Positions 29,322 to 37,031 of a stretch of DNA of 64,000 nucleotides are shown here, piece after piece. The position numbers were made by a program, and so were the translations under genes. The DNA comes from G965216255 sp965216255 (lineage in GTDB: Bacteria; Bacteroidota; Rhodothermia; Rhodothermales; Bin80). The DNA lies in the NCBI GenBank assembly GCA_965216255.1, contig OZ244148.1:3534001-3598000 (forward strand), in the 5' to 3' direction. Every line of letters begins with the position of its first letter. Within the stretch, counting starts at the first letter, position 1. The notes beneath the pieces were generated by a model. The model searched no databases. It saw only the letters and a list, made by a program, of their open reading frames with translations, and had not been told where the DNA came from.

Positions 29322-31064
29322 CTATTCACTTAGCGATACGCCGAGGATTCCGGCCAAACGCTTCTTCATTTTGTCGCGACGTTCCTCGTAGAATGTCAGA
29401 AAACCAGTCATGTCTGTAGGTATCTCATCTATGTATCCACGCGCCCGCCAACTGTCGTCGTGTTCCTGTTCGAACAACCACGCCGCAGGCATAGTGCTGC
29501 CTTTCGCAAGGTTTTCGGGGCCAGGTAGGAGCTGGAGATTTGCGATGCAGTCCTTGCAGTCTTGGTAGGTGGCGATATCTTCTGGATATACGCCTGCATC
29601 ACGAAGTTGCTTAGCGGTGAACCTCGCCCGTGGGAAGATGTGGTCCACATGGAAATGATTCGCGAAATCCACGTGCGGATAGAGCAGAGCCAGGACAGAG
29701 AAAGCCGCCCCGCTCCCGTACCTACGGTCAAGTAGGTCGTCCAGCTCCTCTTCCTCGAAGCGAAGGGGCCGCCCGATCCTTGCAAACGCGGATTCCATTT
29801 CCAAGTAGGAGAACCGCTTTGGACACTTCTCCTGGATCGTGGTGCGCGCTGCCCGCAGTGTTGTGTCCAGTCCTGCGCCGAAGGTTCCTCTCTTGAGAAG
29901 CGCCCGCCGGACCCATTTCTGGATTTCCCTAGCATCGTCCGCAAAGTCGGGCTGCAGAATTCTGGCTTCTGTAATCCGACGAGAAAACATGTAGTAGGCC
30001 ACCGGAATCAAGACGTTGCGTGCCGTTAGCGAGCTCCCGTCGTAGCCAAATCTTGACAGGAGTAATGCCGCGGACCGCAAAGCACTGGAGATCCGGTCCC
30101 ATTCGGCCTCGATCTTCCGCGTGTTCTCATGCGTAAAGTTGCGCACCTTGAACCCGATGTCAGACACGTTTGAGAGAACGAGGCACGTCTTGAGTACCAA
30201 GTCCTTGTTGAAGTCAAAACCACGCCCTGTCCGGTTCAAGTCATCCACACAATTGCGAATCGCTTCTCGCGCATCGATGCTTTGCCACTGTGCTGTAGCG
30301 ATGCTGAGCAGAAGGTCCGAATAGCTCAAAACCGTGCCGCCACTGTTCACGCGGATGAAGATGTTGAGCACCTTGTCGACATCTTGTTCGTCCTCTTGAT
30401 AGGCGCTGATTAGGCTCTCCTTATGGAGCACCGAAAGGAGTGTCGACAGACATTCCTGGGCGTACTGGGTGTCCCACAGCGAATTCACTCGGAGGTAGTT
30501 CATGACATTAGTCAGATCCCACCAAGCGAATACTTCCTTCAGCAAGAACCAATACTCACCGTCCTGCGGGTGCGCTGCCCTATCACTTGTGAGAAAGCGG
30601 AAATCGTACTTTAGCTCAATACCAGTCCGCACTTCAGCTGGTCTCAACAAGTTCAGATAGAGTTGTTGTTTCGGAAACGCATGGTCCGTCTTCCACCGGC
30701 CGTATTTGATCTTCGGAGCGTAATTGCCGCGCAGGCCGATATTAAGGGCCGTGAACCTTTGCTGGCCGTCCAGAATTGCGGTGACGCCTCCACTCCCGAC
30801 AACATCGATCGGAGAATTGCGACGTCGGTCGCGCTCGTGATAGTCGCTGAGAAATTCGTAAAACGTAAATTCTCCGCAACGGTCCGCCTCAACTGTCCAG
30901 AACAGAAACGTTCCGATAGGATAGCCCCGCATCAGGGAGTCGAACAGGGCGGTGATCTGAGGCGGTTTCCAAACGAATTCACGCTGGATGGCGGGAAGAA
31001 CGTAGTCGTTTCGCCGGATGTGTTCTAGTGCCTTGGCAATGGTGATCGGCGTCTGAAAGGCCAT
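29322..31064 (-). CDS. DUF262/DUF1524 HNH nuclease (GmrSD-like)
   Basis: 580 residues. The N-terminal DUF262 domain has YVLPAIQREFVW and AILDGQQRFTAL (DGQQR, about residues 99-103), the nucleotide-processing motif of GmrS/ParB-like proteins. The C-terminal part has HVDHIFPRARF and NLQLLPGPENLAKG, a DUF1524-type HNH nuclease. Proteins of this plan restrict modified phage DNA in type IV systems or act alone in defence islands. The ATG at 31064 (MAFQTPITIAKAL) fits the family start; the upstream frame to 31286 is not conserved in character. Single gene, no partner methylase. Confidence 0.88.
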   Translation of the reverse strand: MAFQTPITIAKALEHIRRNDYVLPAIQREFVWKPPQITALFDSLMRGYPIGTFLFWTVEADRCGEFTFYEFLSDYHERDRRRNSPIDVVGSGGVTAILDGQQRFTALNIGLRGNYAPKIKYGRWKTDHAFPKQQLYLNLLRPAEVRTGIELKYDFRFLTSDRAAHPQDGEYWFLLKEVFAWWDLTNVMNYLRVNSLWDTQYAQECLSTLLSVLHKESLISAYQEDEQDVDKVLNIFIRVNSGGTVLSYSDLLLSIATAQWQSIDAREAIRNCVDDLNRTGRGFDFNKDLVLKTCLVLSNVSDIGFKVRNFTHENTRKIEAEWDRISSALRSAALLLSRFGYDGSSLTARNVLIPVAYYMFSRRITEARILQPDFADDAREIQKWVRRALLKRGTFGAGLDTTLRAARTTIQEKCPKRFSYLEMESAFARIGRPLRFEEEELDDLLDRRYGSGAAFSVLALLYPHVDFANHFHVDHIFPRARFTAKQLRDAGVYPEDIATYQDCKDCIANLQLLPGPENLAKGSTMPAAWLFEQEHDDSWRARGYIDEIPTDMTGFLTFYEERRDKMKKRLAGILGVSLSE

Positions 31065-31254
31065 GGTTAAGTCTAGCAGCATGTAAAGGTTGACCGGGTT
31101 GCCTGCGCCCATCAGCAATACGGATGGGATCAAGCCTGTAGAGAATACATACCCGTCCAGTAAAGTACTAGGGCAACTCGGTCGCTTCGTCCTGTGCCCG
31201 TGTTCTCGCGGACGGCTTCCGGACGCTCTCTCGCGGTAGTGGGGGGCTGTGGAT

Positions 31255-31500
31255 TCACTCCGGTTTTCGGGGTGAGCCGACCACAACGTCTTGATGCCGC
31301 AGGTACTTGTACAGCGTTGACTTGCTGATATCCAGGTTGCGAGCGATCTCGTTCACGCTCAGCTTCCCCTCGCTGTAGATCGCTTCGGCGGCGACGGCTC
31401 TTTTCCGGGCCTGGTCCGATAGTCCTTTGGGGCGCCCGCCTTTCCGTCCCCGGGCAGCTTGCAGTCCAGCGTGCGCCGTGATAAGGCGCTTTTCCCTAGT
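31255..31500 (-). pseudogene. Resolvase/invertase C-terminal fragment
   Basis: The frame reads REKRLITAHAGLQAARGRKGGRPKGL then LSVNEIARNLDISKSTLYKYL, the E-helix and DNA-binding HTH of Hin/TnpR-type serine resolvases. The catalytic N-terminus is missing; upstream sequence turns into group II intron-like RNA near 31500. A similar downstream tail (ctccggtt...gtgagcc) recurs near 41263. Confidence 0.75.
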
Positions 31501-32060
31501 GGGTGCGAATCCCACCTAGTAACTGTCGCTCCAGCTAGTAGCGGCCAAAGCGGTTTATGGAGGTAACAACATGAGCTGAAGCATTTTGGTAAAGGGTCGC
31601 TTAGGCGATTCAGCGAGCATGCAGGCCGGAACGCGTAGTGAATGCCGAGCAGGCCTCGAAACATGCAATGCGGAAGCCGACCCTCCGTTGGTAAGGGGAA
31701 GGCCGCCGGTAGTCTGGGAAGAGAACGACAGAAGCACCAGATTACATCCGCCGGGGTAGTGGCACTGGCATGCATGCAAGATGGGGAAAGTAGCAACACG
31801 GTGCGCCAGGTTAGATCCTCGGCCTTCAAGCTCCATATGACCTTAGCTTCCAGTGCCGTCAAGGCGCTTGGAAAGCTCCTAAACGAGTCTGGCAGATGAA
31901 GCTCTTACTGAAGTCATGCAGATTCGCGCAACAGATGGTGGTAACGCAGACTTGCTGACCGATCGCTGAAGGAACGCGTACACAAACGTACGGTGGTGGG
32001 GAAAGGCGTCATGTAAAGTCAAGCATTTTTCAGGGGAAGGATAGGTGCGGCTTGACTTTC
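31498..32060 (+). ncRNA. Group II intron 5' part (intron C)
   Basis: Starts with the stem ctagtggg/cccacctag and runs through gagctgaagcattttggt, ggccgccggtagtctggg and gaaggaacgcgtacacaaac, landmarks I recognise from the RNA domains that precede the reverse transcriptase gene in bacterial group II introns. No reverse transcriptase follows. A perfect 10-bp inverted repeat, aaagtcaagc at 32015-32024 and gcttgacttt at 32050-32059, closes the segment. Assignment is by pattern memory and needs a covariance-model search. Confidence 0.5.
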
Positions 32061-32067
32061 TTTATCA

Positions 32068-32729
32068 AACGAGGCTAACTGGCCAAGTACAGGAGGTGTA
32101 AGTCCTCTGTGGTAAAGGATATAACCAATCCATATCTCTCCCCAAGCCGTGCGGTCGTTCTCGTGAGGGAACGGGCGAAGCGTCGGCAGGGGTGCATATG
32201 GGCGGAGCTAATGAGCGCCGAAAGGACCATTGTTCGGAGTGCCGAAGTCCTCGTGTTGGCTGAAGGCAACACTGATTGGACCGCTATGGTGAGGTTCAAG
32301 AGGGCTCCGCGGCGTCCAAGAACCCACGCACGCATGTACGTATAAGGTCGGGACCTGGGAGGCCTCCTCGCTGCCCAGCGCTTAGGGCGGGGCCGCCAAA
32401 GCCAAGGCAGTTGCCGAGCGGAGGATGAACGGCGAGGAGGAGTCAGATGCGATGATAGTAGTGATGAAGCCGGCGAACAAAGCGCGGGGGACCGTGTGGC
32501 GGAGTTGGTGGAGCGAAGCGTCGCACCCGAGGGGAAATCGGAAAATCCAACACACACCGGACGCAGAGCCGGACTTCGTGTGTCACACGGATGGACCGGT
32601 TACGGCTATGGGTTGGTTAGCCGACCCATTAACGTCATGCGCGGCGGCGCGACCTGAGGGAGGAGCCGGATGCCTTAACGGGGACGTCCGGATCTGTGCG
32701 GGGGCCCCGGGGAAACCCGGGGGCTACCG
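32068..32729 (+). ncRNA. Group II intron A, copy 1 (ORF-less)
   Basis: About 660 bp nearly identical to 56197-56851. The 3' end has a domain V-like hairpin gagccggatgcc...cgtccggatctg at 32663-32696 and a domain VI-like hairpin gccccgggg/cccgggggc at about 32703-32725. The true 5' end (gtgcgccaggctaact, seen at 54394) is truncated here. It contains no reverse transcriptase. Intron B begins directly at its 3' end. Confidence 0.7.
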
Positions 32730-33147
32730 GTGTGCCAGGCATGATCAACAGCTTGGAGGTGCAAGTCCTCTATCCAGCCAGATGGCGGCGAAGGATTAGC
32801 GAAGCGCAAGGGCGTCGTCGTGAGGCGGGGTCTGAAGGAAGCGTGTAGCAAACCCGCGACCTGATGAACAAGAACCGAATACGAGGCCTACCCGATCGGA
32901 CGAGCGAGCCGGTTATCGCAAAGTCCGCGTCATCTATGCGTCGGGGTGGTAGATTCGGCAGGTGTGCGGGGAAGGCGGTTGGTCTTACCCTGGGAGATCT
33001 GCGTTGTGTCCGGCCAAGCCGGACTGAACGTGTCGTAAGGCACGTGAGCGCAACGCAGAAGTCAGCAGAGATCTTATAGTAGGACTGCTCCGGCTGGGCG
33101 AGCTACTTTAGCTCGTTCACCACATTCACCGAAACCGGAACAGCCTC

Positions 33148-34281
33148 ATGCAAAGATACACCCCAACATTCACTTCGGCCTCCTCGCTGGTTGTCGGCAT
33201 GGACGTGCACAAGAAGACCATTGCGCTTTGCGTGTACGACGACAGCACGGGCGAGGTAATTGACGAGCGGCAGTTGCCGCACGACATGCCGAGAATCCGC
33301 AAGTATGTGCAGAAGTTACAGAGGCGCTACGGCGAGGTTCGTTGCTGCTACGAAGCGTCGTCCTGCGGATTGCAGCGTGCGCTGCAGGTGCAGGGCGTGC
33401 ACTGCGATGTGATCGCCCCCTCAACCATTCCGCGTCGACCGGGCGAGCGTATCAAGACTGATCGACGGGATGCGATGAAGCTGGCCACGTTGTATGCCAA
33501 AGGGCTGCTGACGCCGGTGTGCGTACCGGAAGAGGAGCAGGAAGCAGCCCGGTCCCTTTTGCGCTGCCGCGCTGACCTGGTGGAGTCTATCACGCGCACC
33601 AAGCAGCGGATTCTGTCTTTCATTCAGACCCGGGGCTTTCGGTACACCGGTGCCACAAACTGGACGAAGGCCCATTGGAAGTGGATTCGTGCCTTGCCGG
33701 CAAGGGCGGTGGACCAGGTCACGCTGCAGACGTATCTGCACAAGCAGACGTATCTGGAGCAGGAAGTGCACAGACTGGAACAGCATCTGGCGGAGGAAGC
33801 CGAAAAGGACCGCTACAAAGAGCCCGTGGGGGTGCTGATGGCCTTCCGGGGAATTGGCTTTGTGACGGCCATAACGCTGGTGTGCGAGTTGGGAGATATC
33901 CGTCGCTTCGCGCATCCGCGCCAGTTGATGGGATTTCTGGGTCTGGTGCCGAGCGAGTTCAGCTCGGCAGGTCACACGCAACGCGGTTCCATCACGAAGA
34001 CGGGTAATACGCACGTGCGGAAGGCACTGGTATCTACAGCATGGAAGTATGCAGTCCCGCCGCGGTGCAGTAAAGTGCTACGCGAACGGCAGCAGGGCGT
34101 CTCGGCCGCGGTCGTTCTACTGGCATGGAAGGCCCAGTGCCGGCTGTACAAGAGATTCCGCAAACTGAGTCAGACGAAGTCGCGATGCGTGGCCAACACG
34201 GCGGTGGCGCGTGAACTGGTGGGCTTTCTCTGGGAGGCGTTGCGTATGCACACGGGCTCGCCGTTGCCGAAGGCCGCCTGA
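33148..34281 (+). CDS. IS110-family DEDD recombinase, copy 1
   Basis: 377 residues. The N-terminal RuvC-like DEDD domain opens VVGMDVHKKTIALCVYD and contains CYEASSCG and KTDRRDAMKLA (acidic residues of the active site). The C-terminal transposase-20 domain has FRGIGFVTAITLVCELGDIRRF, LMGFLGLVPSE and GNTHVRKALV, with the nucleophile Ser in this region. Family enzymes are guided to target and donor by a structured RNA made from the element's own non-coding end. The protein lacks two residues (GF) near residue 75 that the other copies have. Probably functional. Confidence 0.93.
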   Translation: MQRYTPTFTSASSLVVGMDVHKKTIALCVYDDSTGEVIDERQLPHDMPRIRKYVQKLQRRYGEVRCCYEASSCGLQRALQVQGVHCDVIAPSTIPRRPGERIKTDRRDAMKLATLYAKGLLTPVCVPEEEQEAARSLLRCRADLVESITRTKQRILSFIQTRGFRYTGATNWTKAHWKWIRALPARAVDQVTLQTYLHKQTYLEQEVHRLEQHLAEEAEKDRYKEPVGVLMAFRGIGFVTAITLVCELGDIRRFAHPRQLMGFLGLVPSEFSSAGHTQRGSITKTGNTHVRKALVSTAWKYAVPPRCSKVLRERQQGVSAAVVLLAWKAQCRLYKRFRKLSQTKSRCVANTAVARELVGFLWEALRMHTGSPLPKAA

Positions 34282-34549
34282 CTCGTATCTTGTAACCAAA
34301 GAAATGGCCTATGGAGAAGCGATCGGGCACGGTAAGGAGAACCCACGATATGCCCTTGCGATAGCCAGCTCTCTTGCTGGTGAGCGCGCGTTCAGAGATA
34401 GTGGCAGCTCCCGTCGAAACCGAAATCATGCGTTATGGTCCTTCGGGGCTTAGCACGCGAATACCAGATTGATTAGCCGTCGAAGCCGCCCGGTCGCTTC
34501 TCCAGAGGTCAAGCCAAAACTCTTCATGTAATCTTCACTTGAAATAGTA
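34282..34549 (+). ncRNA. Candidate guide (bridge/seek) RNA region of IS110 copy 1
   Basis: The 268-bp segment between the recombinase stop and the right subterminal repeat is conserved in the other copies although it encodes nothing. It contains hairpins such as agccagct/agctggt-like (34362-34382). TATGCCCT at 34349-34356 is complementary to AGGGCATA, which spans the insertion point in the uninterrupted target (57191-57198), and CAGAG at 34393-34397 equals the left target side. IS1111-type elements are known to carry their guide RNA at this end. RNA boundaries are not determined. Confidence 0.5.
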
Positions 34550-34895
34550 TCCTACTATACCAGGGCATAGTAGTCGGCTTAGCCGACGAAGGCCCGAACG
34601 ATGGACAGGGATAGTAGGACGGCAAGCTCATGCGAGCAATGCGGCAGAAAATACAGCTAACGCTGCCTTTTGCGTGGGACAGCCCCGGTGAATCCGGCGG
34701 TGCCCGTGGGGAAGGGACCGAAGTTCGCACGGCGCAACCCGAATCCGAACTCCCGGCACGTAGCGGCCTGGTGGCCCTGGCACCCAAGTCGGTTTGCTCA
34801 AGTCCATTGAACCGCCGTGTACGGACCCGTACGCACGGTGGTGTGGGAGGGTGGGGGCCGTGAGGCCCCCACCTATCCCGATCGATGGAAGCCCT

Positions 34896-35071
34896 GACGG
34901 CGGTGTAGCACACACCAACCGGAAGCCCGCAAGGGTCAGTCCGGGCCGAGAGGGTGGCGGAGTGGCCCGTAGTACCGTAGAGATGGGGTAATGCCCGTGG
35001 AGGGAAGGGGCCGCAGGTGCGGAGCGATGTTCGCAGAGGGAAAGGCCACGGCATTGGCAGAGACTATGAGT
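34896..35071 (+). other. Remnant of another intron reverse-transcriptase start region
   Basis: Reads HTNRKPARVSPGREGGGVARST, like the N-terminal part of group II intron reverse transcriptases, then breaks. It forms the 3' flank of intron B copy 1, suggesting that B had inserted into another intron. Confidence 0.35.
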
Positions 35072-36378
35072 TGTACCCCAATCGTTGGACAGGATTTCGC
35101 TTGACTTAAGATAGAGAACTGCCAGGGTTGTGGGTGATGGCGGGACATGTTGGTCCCAGTGGGCATGTGGTTGTCGTGTGGGTTATAGCCATCGCTGGGT
35201 GGGGTCCTGAATGGCCGTGATAGACTTCGGATGGGGTTCGGTACCGAAGGCTCTGGTGCGGACGACTGTGGTTGTAGAAGCTAATGTAGCCTCCCAGGCG
35301 CTGCCGTGCCTGCCGCAGATTCGCATATTCGTTGAGGTAGACCTCCTCGTACTTGACGCTGCGCCACAGTCGCTCAATCAGAATGTTGTCGTAGCACCGG
35401 CCACGACCACACATCGAAATCCGGATGCCGGCACGTTTCGACAGCGATGTCATCTCTTCACTGGTAAACTGTGACCCTTGGTCCGAGTGGAAGATCTCGG
35501 GCTGGCTGATCGCAAGTGCGTCCTTATAGGTCTCCACGCAGACACTCGCGTCTTGTGTGTTGGATAGCGTCCACGATAGTATGTAACGGCTGTACCAGTC
35601 CATGACTGCGACCAGATACGCAAATCCGCGGTCCATCCGAATGTAGGTGATGTCACTGCACCAGGCCTGATTGGGACGGTCTATGTGCCGCCCTTTCAAT
35701 AGGTTGGGATACCGAAGAGCTGGCCCCGGGCCCACGCGGGGCCGGGGCTTCGGATAAATAGCCTGTAGCCCTATAAGGCGCATCAGCCTATAGACCCGCT
35801 TGTGACCCGCAGCGTGACCCTCGCGCCGAAGCATATGCGTCATGCGTCGTACGCCCAGCATGGGGTGGGCCGTGTAGACTTCGTCTATGACGCGCATCAA
35901 CTGCAGATTATAGGACGTCTCACCGACGGGTTGATAATACACGCTGGAGCGGGCCAGGCCCAGTAGCTCGCACTATCGCTCTATGCTCAACTGACCGTGA
36001 TCTGGCTCCACCATGCGCCGCTTCTCTTCAAGAGAGTGAACCGAAGTTTTTTTTAACCAGTCCAGTTCCACCTTGAGGCGCCCGATTTGGCCATACAATT
36101 CATCCTTAAGTACCTCTTCTTGTTGTTTGGCCTTGCCACGACGCGTGGAAAAGGCATCCATCAAGTGCTGAAGCGCCTGCTTCTTCCACAGGTTCACCTG
36201 GCTGGGGTGCACCTCGAAGCGGGCGGCAATCTGGCTGATGGTTTGCTCACCTCGTATGGCCTCCACGGCCACTCGAGTCTTGAATGCGGCGGCGTACGAT
36301 TTCCGTTTCATCGTGACGTGTACCTCGATTTAAGAGGCAGGATTCTATCTTAAACTACTGTCCAGAATTTGGGGTACA
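35072..36378 (-). mobile_element. IS3-family element
   Basis: Imperfect inverted repeats tgtaccccaatcgttggacag at 35072-35092 and its counterpart ending ttggggtaca at 36378 bound a 1307-bp element. No short target duplication is obvious. Fragments of the same end are found at 38985-39087 and 45822-45900. Confidence 0.82.
35106..36311 (-). pseudogene. IS3-family transposase orfA/orfB with in-frame TAG
   Basis: OrfA from the ATG at 36311 has the HTH FKTRVAVEAIRGEQTISQIA and a leucine-rich coiled coil. The same frame runs through an A8 stretch (WLKK, about 36046) into EPDHGQLSIER, TAG at 35973-35975, then CELLGLARSSVYY and the DDE integrase core (WCSDITYI, HSDQGSQFTS, NILIERLWRSVKYEEVY). The TAG sits where family members have CAG (Gln), so a single C-to-T change separates the halves. 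The A8 run may be the normal -1 frameshift site. Activity would need read-through or slippage. Confidence 0.85.
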
Positions 36379-36387
36379 CTATACTAC

Positions 36388-36660
36388 TAACCGGTAAATG
36401 GTCGGAGACCTCGGCGGCATCACATGCGAAAGTGAAGGAGCCATGTGGCATGCTAGGCACGCCACGGGGTGTTATCAGGGCGTAAACAGGCCTGATGATC
36501 AACGGACTCAAGTCATGGAGTGGAAACAGGGACCGTGCAAGTCTTTGAACAGGAGAAGCTCCATGGGGCGACGCCGTTGTCCGAGTGCGAGTTGCATGAT
36601 CCGCCTGGAGAGCCGGGTGCGGTAGTGCCGCACGCCCGGTTCGGTGAGCGGCGGGAGGAA
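36388..36660 (+). ncRNA. Group II intron 3' fragment (intron D)
   Basis: Carries a well-formed domain V-like hairpin at 36608-36642, gagagccgggtgcgg paired with ccgcacgcccggttc around a tagtg loop, followed by gtgagcggcgggagg. Upstream sequence resembles intron domain IV. No reverse transcriptase is present. It is a different intron type from A and B. Confidence 0.45.
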
Positions 36661-36814
36661 ACACGGTTAGGGAAGCCGGACTGCGGCCCGGAGCGAAAGC
36701 GACGGACAAGCCACCGGATCCTACGGCAGGTGCGCCTCCCGCCGACTCTACGATGCGAACGGGTTTTCGGCCCGGATTTAGGCCGATTATGGCCTGATTT
36801 CGGTCCGTCCCGGA

Positions 36815-36846
36815 CGGTTCGATAAAACGACCGTTTTATCGAACCG
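36815..36846. repeat. Perfect 14-bp palindrome with 4-bp spacer
   Basis: cggttcgataaaac, spacer gacc, then gttttatcgaaccg. It lies 185 bp before the start of the membrane nuclease-like gene. No T run follows, so it is not an ordinary terminator. Its arm length resembles the lox-like sites at 41533, 42878 and 46095. Confidence 0.85.
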
Positions 36847-37031
36847 CTGCCGTTACCGACTGCTTTTGTGAGTCATTCACCTGTTTTGAGCACGCCTCGC
36901 AGAGGCTACCGATTAAGGCTCTTTCTTGCAAAGACCCTGGCAGTCACTAGCCATTGCGGCCGATTGTTGACTTTGAGCCACCTGCCGCCGATCCTCCGAG
37001 CTTGAGACCAATAATTCAAGAGGTTGTTGTC

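Larger units (their letters stand above)
33071..34563 (+). mobile_element. IS110/IS1111-family element, copy 1
   Basis: Boundaries come from comparison with the uninterrupted intron B at 57181-57200: flank cagcagag, element, flank ggcatagtag. Subterminal inverted repeats tatagtagga (33075-33084) and tcctactata (34550-34559) lie a few bases inside the ends, as in the IS1111 subgroup. There is no target duplication. Left non-coding part 77 bp, right part 282 bp. Confidence 0.88.
32730..34895 (+). ncRNA. Group II intron B, copy 1, interrupted by IS110
   Basis: Starts GTGTGCCAGGCATGATC at 32730 and ends ...cctatcccgatcgat at 34895. Domain V is at 34809-34843 (gaaccgccgtgtacgg paired with ccgtacgcacggtggt), followed by a domain VI-like hairpin tgggggcc/ggccccca. 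The only coding piece is the first about 50 codons of a reverse transcriptase (MRAMRQKIQLTLPFAW) at 34630, the rest being deleted. IS110 copy 1 is inserted at 33071-34563. Confidence 0.75.

Noticed and set aside
32424..33079. Small plus-strand ORFs repeated at 32425, 32864, 53234, 56546 and 56986
   Set aside because: They lie in the RNA domains of group II introns A and B and recur because the introns do; the sequence is constrained as RNA.
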